This document shows positions 38,130 to 47,157 of a DNA stretch of 64,000 bases, in pieces. The translations under genes and the position numbers were made by a program. Within the stretch, counting starts at the first letter, position 1, and each line of letters starts with the position of its first letter. This stretch comes from Rhodobacteraceae bacterium M382. Lineage in GTDB: Bacteria > Pseudomonadota > Alphaproteobacteria > Rhodobacterales > Rhodobacteraceae. The notes under the pieces were generated by a model. That model was not told the DNA's origin and did not search any database. It saw only the letters and a list, made by a program, of their open reading frames with translations. Where the stretch lies: NCBI GenBank assembly GCA_025141015.1, contig CP081098.1:1432501-1496500 (forward strand), read 5' to 3'.

Positions 38130-38415
38130 GAATCGCCTCCGTAGATTGTAAATTTGCTTTCGGTTCGAAGATGTCGCAGCGCCCCAAGACCCTTTAATCC
38201 AGCGGGGTTGACCTCCCGAGATGCTGCCGCAAGGCTCCCTCTGTTTCAAGCATCCGATTGAAACACTGGCGAACTCCGTTGCGTATCCCGGTCCCGGGTA
38301 TAGACGATAGCTGTCAGGTCGCATGTGACGGTTTCAGGCGCTTGGACTCCACCTGAACCCTTGCGACCGGACGTCCAGAGGGGTAAATGCCTGCCTGACG
38401 CAGATGAGGGTTCCC

Positions 38416-38703
38416 ATGTCGATTGACCAAAGCACAGCCGCCAAGGTGGCCAAACTGGCCCGGATCCGGGTCGAGGAAGACGCATTGCCGGCGCTTGCGT
38501 CGGAATTCAACAATATCCTCGGCTTTATTGAACAGCTGAACGAAGTGGATGTCGAAGGTGTCGAGCCGATGACTTCTGTCACTCCGCAACAGCTGAAACG
38601 CCGCCAGGATGTGGTCAGTGATGGCAATCAGCAGGACAAGGTCCTGTCCAATGCGCCCGACGCGCGCGAAGGTTTCTTTGCAGTTCCCAAGGTGGTTGAA
38701 TAA
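38416..38703 (+). CDS. gatC: Aspartyl/glutamyl-tRNA amidotransferase subunit C
   Basis: Part of GatCAB, which turns Glu-tRNA-Gln and Asp-tRNA-Asn into the amide forms. It is 95 residues long, with [18 protein letters not shown] at the start and [12 protein letters not shown] in the middle. The ATG at 38416 has GAGGG 8 nt upstream. It overlaps gatA by one base; gatB is not in this window. Confidence 0.95.
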   Translation: MSIDQSTAAKVAKLARIRVEEDALPALASEFNNILGFIEQLNEVDVEGVEPMTSVTPQQLKRRQDVVSDGNQQDKVLSNAPDAREGFFAVPKVVE

Positions 38704-40190
38704 TGACTGAGCTGAACAAATTGGGCCTGGCCGAAGCCCGCGACCTGCTGCGCAAGGGTGAAACCACCAGCGTCGAGCTGACACAATCCTGCCTGACCGC
38801 GATCGACGCCGCAGATGCGCTGAATGCGTTTGTGCACAAGACACCGGAAATCGCTCTGGACCGGGCCAAGGCCGCGGACGCGCGTCTGGCGCAGGGCGAT
38901 GCGCCCGCCATGTGTGGTCTGCCGATTGGCATCAAGGACCTGTTCTGCACCAAAGGCGTCGCCTCTCAGGCCGCCTCTGGAATTCTCGAGGGCTTCAGGC
39001 CGGAATATGAATCCACTGTTTCGCAGCAGCTGCAGGATGCAGGTGCCGTGATGCTGGGCAAGCTGAACATGGACGAATTCGCCATGGGGTCGTCCAATGA
39101 AACCTCTGTCTATGGCAATGCTGTCAGCCCCTGGCGGCGTGACAATGATGACGCCCAACTGACCCCGGGCGGCTCCTCCGGAGGCTCGGCGTCTGCTGTG
39201 GCTGCCGATCTGTGTCTGGCCGCTACAGGGACAGACACCGGCGGGTCGATTCGCCAGCCTGCGGCGTTCACCGGCATCACCGGCATCAAACCAACCTACG
39301 GGCGGTGCTCGCGCTGGGGGATTGTCGCCTTTGCCTCGTCTCTGGATCAGGCCGGCCCGATGACCAAGAACGTGCGCGACGCGGCCATCATGCTCGAAGC
39401 GATGTGCGGCTACGACGCCAAGGATTCAACCAGCGCCGACCTGGCGGTGCCAAATTTCGAAGCGATGCTGACCGGCGACATCAAGGGCAAGAAAATTGGC
39501 ATTCCGCGCGAATACCGCATGGATGGCATGCCCGCCGAAATCGAAAAATTGTGGGCAGATGGTGCCGCGATGCTGAAAGCTGCCGGTGCCGAGATCGTTG
39601 ATATTTCGTTGCCGCACACCAAATACGCGTTGCCTGCCTACTATGTGATTGCCCCTGCCGAAGCGTCGTCGAACCTCGCGCGCTATGATGGGGTCCGTTA
39701 CGGTCACCGCGCCACGCTCGAGGCCGGGGACGGTATCACAGAGATGTACGAAAAGACCCGCGCCGAAGGGTTCGGGGACGAAGTGCAGCGTCGGGTGATG
39801 ATCGGCACCTATGTTTTGTCGGCCGGTTTCTATGACGCCTATTACAACCGCGCCCGCCGCGTCCGCACCTTGATCAAAAAGGACTTCGAAGATGTGTTTG
39901 CCGCAGGTGTCGATGCGATCCTGACCCCGGCAACGCCGTCGGCTGCCTTTGGTCTGGGGGAAATGACCGATGCGGATCCGGTGCAGATGTATCTAAACGA
40001 TGTCTTTACCGTGACCGTGAACCTGGCGGGCCTGCCCGGTGTCTCCGTGCCTGCAGGGCTGGACACACAGGGTCTGCCGCTGGGCCTGCAGCTGATCGGC
40101 AAACCCTGGGAAGAGGGCGATCTGCTGAACACCGCCTATGCGTTGGAAACCGCGGCAGGATTTGTGGCCAAACCGGGTCAATGGTGGTAA
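38703..40190 (+). CDS. gatA: Aspartyl/glutamyl-tRNA amidotransferase subunit A
   Basis: The amidase subunit that releases ammonia from glutamine. It is 495 residues long. The amidase triad is visible: K78 in [10 protein letters not shown]158 in GGSSGG and the nucleophile S182 in TGGSIRQPA. The gatC stop and this ATG share one base. Confidence 0.97.
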   Translation: MTELNKLGLAEARDLLRKGETTSVELTQSCLTAIDAADALNAFVHKTPEIALDRAKAADARLAQGDAPAMCGLPIGIKDLFCTKGVASQAASGILEGFRPEYESTVSQQLQDAGAVMLGKLNMDEFAMGSSNETSVYGNAVSPWRRDNDDAQLTPGGSSGGSASAVAADLCLAATGTDTGGSIRQPAAFTGITGIKPTYGRCSRWGIVAFASSLDQAGPMTKNVRDAAIMLEAMCGYDAKDSTSADLAVPNFEAMLTGDIKGKKIGIPREYRMDGMPAEIEKLWADGAAMLKAAGAEIVDISLPHTKYALPAYYVIAPAEASSNLARYDGVRYGHRATLEAGDGITEMYEKTRAEGFGDEVQRRVMIGTYVLSAGFYDAYYNRARRVRTLIKKDFEDVFAAGVDAILTPATPSAAFGLGEMTDADPVQMYLNDVFTVTVNLAGLPGVSVPAGLDTQGLPLGLQLIGKPWEEGDLLNTAYALETAAGFVAKPGQWW

Positions 40191-40232
40191 GACGGGCGTC
40201 AAGCAAAAGCAAAAACCGGCAGGAAAGCAGCC

Positions 40233-41045
40233 ATGCGTGTTATTTTTTCCGTCCTTGCCTTGGGCGTTCTGGCGGCATGTACCCCGGCAATTCCCGATAG
40301 CGGGGCCGGGTCGGGGTTCGATAGCTTCGGATCTAACGAACCCTCTACGCCTGAGGCTGGAGAGACCATCAATGGCGACCTTTTGGTGCCCCCGGCGGTC
40401 GTATCCTCCGAAGTGCCGATTGCACCGCCGCCTCAATCATCGACAACTGCACTGGCACCGGTCGCAACCGTTGCCAGCAGCATTCCGGCAAGCGACCAAC
40501 CGGCGCCTGCGGTCATCCCATTGTCGGGCACTGACAACGCAGATGATATTGCGCGTGAAACGGCGGCCGCTTTGCAGGCCGCCAACGCCAATTCCGGTGT
40601 TGCGCCGCTACAGGCCAGCCCGTCTAACCCTGCACCTCAGATTGTGTCCAATGCGGGAATTTCGGACGAAAACGACTTTGCCGCCGTGTCCAGCCGTCAG
40701 ACCATTCAAAGCGATGCAGACCGCATCGCCCAGAACCGCTCTCAGTACACGATTGTGCAACCGACCGCATTGCCCAGCCGGACCAACACCGGACAGCCCA
40801 ACATTGTAAAATATGCGCTGGCGACATCGAATCCCAAAGGCACACGGGTCTATACCCGTGCGGGCATCAACATGGCGGCGCGCAACCACCGCAACTGCGC
40901 AGGTTATGCATCGCCAGATCAGGCGCAGATGGACTTTCTGGCCAAAGGCGGCCCACAGCGGGATCGCATGGCATTGGACCCGGATGGAGACGGCTACGCC
41001 TGTTCCTGGGATCCAGCACCGTTCAGAACCGTCGCCACCAATTGA
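40233..41045 (+). CDS. Excalibur-like lipoprotein
   Basis: A secreted lipoprotein of 270 residues. The lipobox LGVLAAC sets cysteine 16; a long Ala/Pro/Ser-rich linker runs to about residue 195. The C-terminus has RNHRNCAGYASPDQAQMDFL and DPDGDGYACSWDP, an Asp-rich excalibur-type calcium motif. It lies 43 nt after gatA and ends 2 nt before the amidase. A cell-wall link is plausible; the exact role is unknown. Confidence 0.83.
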   Translation: MRVIFSVLALGVLAACTPAIPDSGAGSGFDSFGSNEPSTPEAGETINGDLLVPPAVVSSEVPIAPPPQSSTTALAPVATVASSIPASDQPAPAVIPLSGTDNADDIARETAAALQAANANSGVAPLQASPSNPAPQIVSNAGISDENDFAAVSSRQTIQSDADRIAQNRSQYTIVQPTALPSRTNTGQPNIVKYALATSNPKGTRVYTRAGINMAARNHRNCAGYASPDQAQMDFLAKGGPQRDRMALDPDGDGYACSWDPAPFRTVATN

Positions 41046-41047
41046 TC

Positions 41048-41743
41048 ATGCCTGCTGGCACCGTGGATACAGCAGACGCAATCTGGCATCCGTCACCGAA
41101 TTTCGGGCCGCGCCGCGACGGGTTGCGGCCCGTTTTTGTTGTGATCCACTATACAGCCATGAGCGACGCGCAGGCGGCGCTTGACCGTCTGTGTGACCCG
41201 ACGGCCGAAGTCTCCGCGCATTACCTGATCGGGGGCGATGGGACGCTGTGGCAGATGGTACGCGAACAGGATCGGGCCTGGCATGCCGGGGCGGGGGAGT
41301 GGTGCGGGCTGGACGATATCAACTCTCGCTCGATCGGGATCGAGTTGGACAATCGCGCAGACCATCCGTTCTCTCACCCCCAGATGGTGCAGCTCGAATC
41401 AGTGTTGGCGCAAATCCTGAACCGCTGGCAGATCCCGCCGCAGGGTGTGATTGGTCATTCAGACATGGCACCAGGGCGCAAGCAGGACCCTGGACCGCGC
41501 TTTGATTGGGCGCGTCTCGCCCGTCAGGGGCGCGCAGCACCCGGCCTGCCGCCCGTCATGGCCCCTGATCTCTCCCCTGATCTCTCCCCGGACCCAACCC
41601 CGGATCAGTTCCGCGCCGCCGCTCGGCAGGTCGGGTTCACCGCCCCTGTGGATGACGACACGCTGCTTGGGGCCGTGCGCCTGCGGTACCGCCCTTGGGC
41701 CCGTGGCCGCCTGTGCGCGGCAGATATGTCCGTGCTGACCTGA
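41048..41743 (+). CDS. N-acetylmuramoyl-L-alanine amidase (Amidase_2, AmpD-like)
   Basis: Cleaves the lactyl-peptide bond of peptidoglycan. It has 231 residues. VIHYTAMS (H34), AWHAG and GHSDMAPGRKQDPG supply the zinc ligands and conserved residues of the Amidase_2 fold, followed by a DLSPDLSPDPTPD linker and a short C-terminal helical domain. No signal peptide is seen, so it probably recycles wall fragments in the cytoplasm. The ATG follows the previous stop by 2 nt. Confidence 0.9.
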   Translation: MPAGTVDTADAIWHPSPNFGPRRDGLRPVFVVIHYTAMSDAQAALDRLCDPTAEVSAHYLIGGDGTLWQMVREQDRAWHAGAGEWCGLDDINSRSIGIELDNRADHPFSHPQMVQLESVLAQILNRWQIPPQGVIGHSDMAPGRKQDPGPRFDWARLARQGRAAPGLPPVMAPDLSPDLSPDPTPDQFRAAARQVGFTAPVDDDTLLGAVRLRYRPWARGRLCAADMSVLT

Positions 41744-41746
41744 TCC

Positions 41747-41809
41747 GGCTTCATCTGGCCCAAAATATCCTGGGGTGAATTGGCCGCAGGCCAAGAGGGG
41801 CAAAGCCCC
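41747..41809. repeat. Dispersed intergenic repeat, copy C
   Basis: GGCTTCATCTGGCCCAAAAT then ATCCTGGGG, followed by TTGGCCGCAGGCCAA and GGGGCAAAGCCCC hairpins. It lies just after the amidase stop and about 30 nt before rnpB. On the minus strand it reads as the CCAGATGAAGCC type seen in copies A and B. Confidence 0.65.
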
Positions 41810-41839
41810 GCAAACTTCCGGTAGGATCAGCAAACGCTT

Positions 41840-42275
41840 GACGAGCAGGAGCCAGGCGCGTAGGCGATCCGGGCGCAGAGGGCTGGATGGCCGCGTGGGT
41901 GGCAACATCCGCGAGGAAAGTCCGGACTCCACAAGGCAACGGTGCCGGGTAACGCCCGGGCGGGGAAACCCGACGGAAAGCGCCACAGAAATGAAACCGC
42001 CCCGAACCTGTTTCGGGGTAAGGGTGAAACGGTGGGGTAAGAGCCCACCGCGCCCCTGGCAACAGGGGTGGCACGGCAAGCCCCACCTGGAGCAATGCCA
42101 AATAGGACCCCCGCGCGGGCCGGTCGGCGTCAGCCGATACCGCCGCTAGGCCGCCTTGGCCGAGAGGGATCGGGTTGGCAGCTAGAGGCGTCTGGCAACA
42201 GGCGCACCAGAGGAATGGTCATCAAAGGGGGCAACCCCGGAACAAAATCCGGCTTATAGGCTCTCTGCGCGTCTT
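41840..42275 (+). ncRNA. rnpB: RNase P RNA (type A)
   Basis: The RNA subunit that trims 5' ends of tRNA precursors. GAGGAAAGTCCGGACTCC at 41912-41929 is the family signature (CR I), with GACGGAAAGCGCCACAGAAA and GGGTAAGAGCCCACCGC further on. The 5' GACGAGCAGGAGCC and 3' GGCTCTCTGCGCGTC close the P1 helix, giving approximate ends. The 3' end runs over the last codons of the convergent cyclase gene. Confidence 0.95.
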
Positions 42276-43843
42276 TCCGGTTCATAGGCCATCACGGGAT
42301 CGGTCATCCCTTTGAGATCAAAGGGGCCGACCCGATTCAGAGACGGGGTCACGCCCTGAGCCGTGATTTCACACATCAGGATCTGACCGTCCCGCGCCTG
42401 ATTGCACAGTCGTGCCGCCAGGTTCGGTGCAGTTCCGATTGCTGCATAATCCAGCCGCCCTTCAAATCCGATCTGGCCCAATGTGGCCTGACCCGTGGCA
42501 ATGCCGATCCCCAGCCCCAGCCGACCGGCGTCGCTTTGAAAGGGGCGCAGGGCAGGGTGAAAGGCGGCCTGCATTTCACAGGCCAGCGCCAAGGCCTTTT
42601 CCCCCGGCTCCTCGCAGGGGGCCGGGGCATTGAACAGGACCATCAATCCATCCCCCAAAAACCGTTCCAGCGTGCCGCCGCTGTGTTCAATGAGTGGACC
42701 GACCGTGGCGTGAAAGGCATTCAGAGCGGCAATGACCCGCTCTGGGTCGACCGCATTGGCATAGGCGGTAAACCCGCGCAGATCGGCAAACAGAACCGTA
42801 ACCAGACCGCGCCGACTGCTCAGAAGATCCGCGCCGTCCTCGGCGCTCAGGATCAGTTCTGTCACTTGTTTGGGCAAGAACCGGCGCAGGCGGTTGCTGC
42901 GCGAAATCTCTTCGACCTGGCGCGCCACTCTATGTTCGAGATCACGGTTCCAATTGGCCAGTTGGTCACGCTGCGCATGGACTTTGTCATAGAGTTTACC
43001 CAATTTGTCACTCATGGTGTTGGCATCCTCAGCCAGCGTGCCGAATTCGTCCTGGTTGGGCACCTGAACCCGTGCATCGAAATTGCCGGAGGCAACCGAG
43101 CTGAGCGTGCGCCCGATGCGCTCCACCGGCCAGATGATTGTCGAGGAAATGACATACCCGGCAAACAGCGACAACAGAACCGCACTCACGCTGGCAATCA
43201 GGACAATCCGGCGCGCGCGTTCATAAGCCAACCGAGTCTCTGTGGCTTGGTTCTTCATTTCTTCACTGATCTCGGTGGAGCGGGTATAGGCGCTGCGCTG
43301 GATCTTTTGAAACACAGGCAAAACCTGCGTGTTCATAAGGGTTCGGACCCGGTCAAATTCGCCGGCTTTCCTGGCTTGTAGAATTTCAAAGGCGACCAGG
43401 CGCAGGGACGAAATCTGTGCATGAAACTCGGCCACCCGGGCACCTTCGACGCTCTGCGCACCACCTAGAGTGTGAACTGCACGTGCGATAATCCGAAAGA
43501 GATCGTTCATTTCGTTGATCAGTTGGCCGGCTGGGGCAGAGGATCGAACCGGATTTGCCACTGCGCTTGAAACCCCAAAACCCAATGCGTCATTGGTTGA
43601 AAGGTAAATGCGATCATAGATTTCTATGCGCTGCTGGCTTTCGATCAATGCCTCGGTGCGTGCGTTGGATTGGCGCAACGTCGCAAGACCCAGAAATGCG
43701 ATGACAGTCATCAGGCCAGTCATCCCAAGAAAGGCGATCAATAGCTTGACCCGGATCGAGATGCCAAGCCGGGCAACGGCGCGCACCACAGGAGTCGGGC
43801 GTGCCCGGGGGTGAAATGCATCGTCCTTTGATGGTTTTTGCAT
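42254..43843 (-). CDS. Membrane class III adenylate/guanylate cyclase with HAMP domain
   Basis: Makes cyclic nucleotide from a triphosphate in response to an external or membrane signal. It has 529 residues: a helix at 30-55, a helical extracytoplasmic segment, a second helix near 215-235, a HAMP linker around 235-290, a coiled coil, and a cyclase domain from about 340. FADLRGF holds a metal aspartate and FLGDGLMVLFN a second; EGRLDYAAIG is the C-terminal catalytic region. The last codons overlap rnpB on the other strand. Confidence 0.92.
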   Translation of the reverse strand: MQKPSKDDAFHPRARPTPVVRAVARLGISIRVKLLIAFLGMTGLMTVIAFLGLATLRQSNARTEALIESQQRIEIYDRIYLSTNDALGFGVSSAVANPVRSSAPAGQLINEMNDLFRIIARAVHTLGGAQSVEGARVAEFHAQISSLRLVAFEILQARKAGEFDRVRTLMNTQVLPVFQKIQRSAYTRSTEISEEMKNQATETRLAYERARRIVLIASVSAVLLSLFAGYVISSTIIWPVERIGRTLSSVASGNFDARVQVPNQDEFGTLAEDANTMSDKLGKLYDKVHAQRDQLANWNRDLEHRVARQVEEISRSNRLRRFLPKQVTELILSAEDGADLLSSRRGLVTVLFADLRGFTAYANAVDPERVIAALNAFHATVGPLIEHSGGTLERFLGDGLMVLFNAPAPCEEPGEKALALACEMQAAFHPALRPFQSDAGRLGLGIGIATGQATLGQIGFEGRLDYAAIGTAPNLAARLCNQARDGQILMCEITAQGVTPSLNRVGPFDLKGMTDPVMAYEPERRAESL

Positions 43844-44134
43844 AGGGTATTCCCCGCGGCGGTGCCTGGGGCACTATGCGGCAAGTGGACGGAAAAATCA
43901 AAAACCGGCCGACGCCTATGGATCTGCGCCCTGGCATTTTGGCGTCATTTCGGCAGGACAGGAGCGAAGAACGCTGGCTGTTGAGACAAAAACAACGTTT
44001 AAGGCCGTCTGGGCACGTTTCCACACCTAAACCTGCGGGAATCCTATTGACTCGGGGGGCAACCCCGTTAAAAGCCGATGCTCATACGAATTCAACCGAA
44101 ACGGCCCTGCCTTTTCGGACGCAGGAGAAAACCC

Positions 44135-44302
44135 ATGGCGAAGCCGACGACAATCAAGATCCGCCTGAACTCGACCGCGGGCACGGGCCACTTTTATGTG
44201 ACCAAGAAAAATGCTCGTACCATGACCGAGAAAATGACCGCACGTAAGTACGATCCGGTTGTGCGCAAGCATGTCGAGTACAAAGAAGGCAAAATCAAGT
44301 AA
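44135..44302 (+). CDS. rpmG: 50S ribosomal protein L33
   Basis: A 55-residue protein beginning [20 protein letters not shown] and ending [17 protein letters not shown], the non-zinc form of L33. GCAGGAG lies 8 nt upstream of the ATG. An intrinsic terminator follows. A TTGACT at 44047 may be the -35 of its promoter; the -10 is unclear. Confidence 0.97.
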   Translation: MAKPTTIKIRLNSTAGTGHFYVTKKNARTMTEKMTARKYDPVVRKHVEYKEGKIK

Positions 44303-44335
44303 GCCTTCCCTGACCGAACGGTCGTGGTGAATTTG

Positions 44336-44369
44336 AAAAGGGCGTCGTGATTGCCGCGAGGCCCTTTTT
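44336..44369 (+). terminator. Intrinsic terminator of rpmG
   Basis: AAAAGGGC and GCCCTTTTT pair across a 16-nt loop and end in a T-run, 34 nt after the rpmG stop. Confidence 0.8.
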
Positions 44370-44492
44370 GTATTGCGGGACAGGTTTTTCCTTTCTGTTA
44401 TGTGACCCAGAAAATGTCACCAGCCTGCGCGGTTTCTGACGCATTTGTCCGCCAGTGGTTTGCATGATGTCATTTGTGCTGACGAGGGTGTC

Positions 44493-44990
44493 ATGAAAAC
44501 CAAACTTTACATCTTGGCGCTGGCCAGTGTTGGCCTGGCGGCTTGCAGTCAGCCGCAAGGAGCCGGATTCTCGGGGATCGGTTTCGAAGGCGGTGCAGTT
44601 GCCGGTGCTGCCCCAGTGAGCGAGACGCGGCTATCGACGTCCCAGGTGCGTCCCCTGCCATTTCATCAGGCGACCTCAGGTTCGGGGACTCTGAGCGACA
44701 TGGCCGAGATTGCCATCCGAACCGGAGGAACCGTGCCGGGCCGGTCGACGTTGGTGCAAGTTTCCGGGCAACCTTTGGCGATGAGCCTGGTTCAAGTCGA
44801 CCAGACTCCTTTTGCTGTTTTGCGTGTGCCATCTGGCCAAAGCACAGCCAGGATGGACAAACGGACGCAAACGGCCTTTGCCGAGCAGCTGGGCGGTTTG
44901 ACAGGCTGCAAGCCAGCGAGCGGGGTCTATGGGCTGGGCAACCCCAAACGCGACCTGAGCGGCTTGGCAGCGGCGCTGGACTGCAGCTGA
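44493..44990 (+). CDS. Small lipoprotein of unknown function
   Basis: A 165-residue secreted lipoprotein; SVGLAAC sets cysteine 18. The mature part is hydrophilic with two conserved-looking cysteines near the end (TGCKPASGVYGL and AALDCS), which might form a disulphide. No known domain is recognised. GAGGGTGTC precedes the ATG. It appears monocistronic, closed by a terminator. Confidence 0.75.
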   Translation: MKTKLYILALASVGLAACSQPQGAGFSGIGFEGGAVAGAAPVSETRLSTSQVRPLPFHQATSGSGTLSDMAEIAIRTGGTVPGRSTLVQVSGQPLAMSLVQVDQTPFAVLRVPSGQSTARMDKRTQTAFAEQLGGLTGCKPASGVYGLGNPKRDLSGLAAALDCS

Positions 44991-45018
44991 GTCATCGCGA
45001 CATCTCCGGTCGTATAAC

Positions 45019-45054
45019 AAAATGGAGCGCCTGCGGCGCGCAGGGTCCATTTTT
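45019..45054 (+). terminator. Intrinsic terminator of the small lipoprotein gene
   Basis: AAAATGGA and TCCATTTTT pair across a GC-rich arm (GCGCCTGC/GCGCGCAGG) and end in TTTTT, about 30 nt after the stop. Confidence 0.75.
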
Positions 45055-45800
45055 GCGTTTCCACGCAGGAAGCGAGGCGTTGCCTCGCGCTGTGGCGAAA
45101 GCCATTGGGTCGATGCAAATAGCCGTGCCAAGGAAATCTGTCCCAAAGCCTGACGAGAAGATTGCCCCCTTGGCTCCGCGTGGATTCGGTGGTCCGTCTC
45201 GGTCTTAAACTCGAACAGACTTTCGGGAGTTGTGGGTCCGGAACGGTTGCCCCGCCAGGCTGAGAGCCTGGATCCCACGGTCAGTGAAGCCGTCTGCATA
45301 TGTCTGGTGAGGGATGTTTCTCTGGGCACCTTTCCAGCATCGGTTCTGAACCAAGCGCATATCTACAAGACGGTTGTGGCGCGCGTGCCGGGCAAGGGCA
45401 CATCGAAGGCACCAACCCTCAAAGGTCTGTGCGCCTTGCAGCTAGCTGATGATGGTTGCCAGCTGTTCTGGAGAGGGGCTGTAGCCATCGCCTGGACTGC
45501 TGACTCTGGGGCGTAGGTCGGCACGTGAAGGTAGGGCTTTGTATGGGCCGCCTATCAGGCTGGATGCGCATGTCACCCGATCCATGAGGAGAATTCTCGG
45601 GCCTTGGCCTGACATCCAGGACCGGATCTGAAACTGAAAACGAGCAGCTTTTGAGACTGCAAACTTCCTTTGAGCCGTGTTCCGTTCCAATTTTCCGAGA
45701 TCATCAGCCAGTTCTAAGAAACCGAGATTTACGATTTCTGATTGGAAAATATCGAACCCATCTTATTGGGGTCGCGTTCTGCAGAGGGGGCTGAGACGTG
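45055..45800. other. Gene-free stretch between the small lipoprotein and Bax inhibitor genes
   Basis: About 750 nt between two convergent transcripts with no gene I can support. Frames present are short and of poor codon character. Small hairpins are present (GCGAGGC-GTT-GCCTCGC near 45072; CAGGCTGAGAGCCTG near 45257), but no known RNA or mobile element is seen. Confidence 0.5.
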
Positions 45801-45833
45801 AAAAAGCCTGCCAAGACATGGTCTTGGCAGGCT
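45801..45833 (-). terminator. Intrinsic terminator of the Bax inhibitor-1 gene
   Basis: AGCCTGCCAAGAC at 45805 and GTCTTGGCAGGCT at 45821 form a 13-bp stem with a 3-nt loop, followed on the minus strand by TTTTT. It lies 30 nt after the gene's stop. Confidence 0.88.
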
Positions 45834-45863
45834 CGAACGGTCCTGAATGGACGTGAGAGAGGT

Positions 45864-46640
45864 TTACTCTCGGTTTCCTAGGAGTGACAGCAGCATCATG
45901 AACATGTTGATAAAGTCCAGATACAGGCTCAGCGCGCCCATGATGGCCGCCTTGCCCAGCCATTCCTGATCGCCGGATTCGGCCATCTGGATGTAGGTTA
46001 CCTTGATCTTCTGCGTGTCATACGCTGTCAGACCCGCAAAGATCAGAACGCCGATCACGGAGATGGCAAACGCCATGGCAGAAGACGCCAGGAAGATGTT
46101 TACGACCGAGGCCACGATCAACCCGATCAGGCCCATGATCAGGAAGGTGCCCATGCCGGACAGGTCCTTCTTGGTCGTGTAGCCATAGAGCGACAAGCCC
46201 GCAAACGCGATTGAGGTGATCAAAAAGACCTGAACAATCGATTCCCCGGTGAACACCAGGAAAATTGAGCTGATCGACAGACCCATCACCGTGGCAAAGA
46301 CATAGAACAGCAGCTGTGCACCCGCAGCCGACATGCGGTTGATCGCCGCGCTGAACCCAAAGACAAAGGCCAGCGGCGCAAACATGATCACCCATTTCAA
46401 AGGCGAGGCGTAAAGCGCATATCCAATCGACGTCAGGTATTTGTCCTGGCTCAGCTGTGCAGATGCCCCGGTCGGATCATTGGTGACCGCGAGCCCGGCA
46501 ATGGCCCAGGCCGCCAAAAAGGTGATGAAAGTCCCGACAGACATTGTGCCGTAGACCTTGTTCATATGAGCGCGCAGACCCTCGTCGATCTGGGCGGCGC
46601 GTGCGCCAACTCCAGCGCGGATCGTGTCGAATTCAGCCAT
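45864..46640 (-). CDS. Bax inhibitor-1/YccA family membrane protein
   Basis: A 258-residue protein with seven hydrophobic segments. GTFITFLAAWAIAGLAV, KWVIMFAPLAFVFGF and FAGLTAYDTQKIK are characteristic, the last carrying the DTQ signature of the family. Relatives are proton/calcium leak channels or FtsH modulators. The ATG at 46640 follows GGAGACCAAAGGGA; an upstream frame is longer but lacks a site. Confidence 0.92.
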   Translation of the reverse strand: MAEFDTIRAGVGARAAQIDEGLRAHMNKVYGTMSVGTFITFLAAWAIAGLAVTNDPTGASAQLSQDKYLTSIGYALYASPLKWVIMFAPLAFVFGFSAAINRMSAAGAQLLFYVFATVMGLSISSIFLVFTGESIVQVFLITSIAFAGLSLYGYTTKKDLSGMGTFLIMGLIGLIVASVVNIFLASSAMAFAISVIGVLIFAGLTAYDTQKIKVTYIQMAESGDQEWLGKAAIMGALSLYLDFINMFMMLLSLLGNRE

Positions 46641-46821
46641 TCCCTTTGGTCTCCATTCATAGCCAATTCGCCGCCAAAACGTATCGGCGGCCTTTGTTTT
46701 GAATATTGGTGCAAAGGGGACTGTTATCAAGTGCTTCCTGCGTCAAATCCGCAGGAAAAGCGGAACAGGCAGGGCAATTGCAGCCCAGCCTGTCCGGAAG
46801 AACCAATTTGAATATGCCGGC

Positions 46822-47034
46822 TTAGCGGCACCAGTGATCCGGTGCATCCCATGCCAGGCGGCTTGATTCGGCCTCGGCCTGGGCTTTTGTGATGCCAATA
46901 TCGTCCAATGCAGCGGCATCCAGCTTTTTCAGGGCGCGCCGCTGACGGGCAACGGCCAGGGCGGTGATCAGCGTGACGCTCCAGGAGCGATTGCGCGGGG
47001 TACAGTGGCTGTGGTCTGCGATATAGGTCATCAT
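46822..47034 (-). CDS. DUF1127 small protein
   Basis: A 70-residue protein of the YjiS/DUF1127 family: LKKLDAAALDDIGITKAQAEAE is the DUF1127 core. AAGGA lies 5 nt upstream of the first of two consecutive ATGs. Small DUF1127 proteins affect RNA turnover and phosphate or carbon metabolism in some alphaproteobacteria. It is divergent from the LysR gene and may be its target. Confidence 0.9.
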   Translation of the reverse strand: MMTYIADHSHCTPRNRSWSVTLITALAVARQRRALKKLDAAALDDIGITKAQAEAESSRLAWDAPDHWCR

Positions 47035-47074
47035 CTAGGTCCTTTCCTGATATTGTGATGCTTTCGCGTCCTTC

Positions 47075-47089
47075 ATCAATTTCCTTGAT
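47075..47089. promoter_or_regulatory. Candidate LysR operator between the DUF1127 and LysR genes
   Basis: ATCAA-TTTCC-TTGAT is a 15-bp dyad with the T-N11-A-like form bound by LysR regulators. A related ATCA-N7-TGAT lies at 47142-47156, over the LysR ribosome site. Proposed by pattern only. Confidence 0.4.
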
Positions 47090-47157
47090 ATATATGGAGA
47101 GGTATGATTGATTTTGAAAACGAATGTTTTTGATCTCTTTCATCAAGGATTGTGATG

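Noticed and set aside
44676-45329. 217-codon minus-strand frame across the small lipoprotein gene
   Set aside because: It overlaps a gene with a signal peptide, ribosome site and terminator, and its protein is Arg/Ser-rich without domains.
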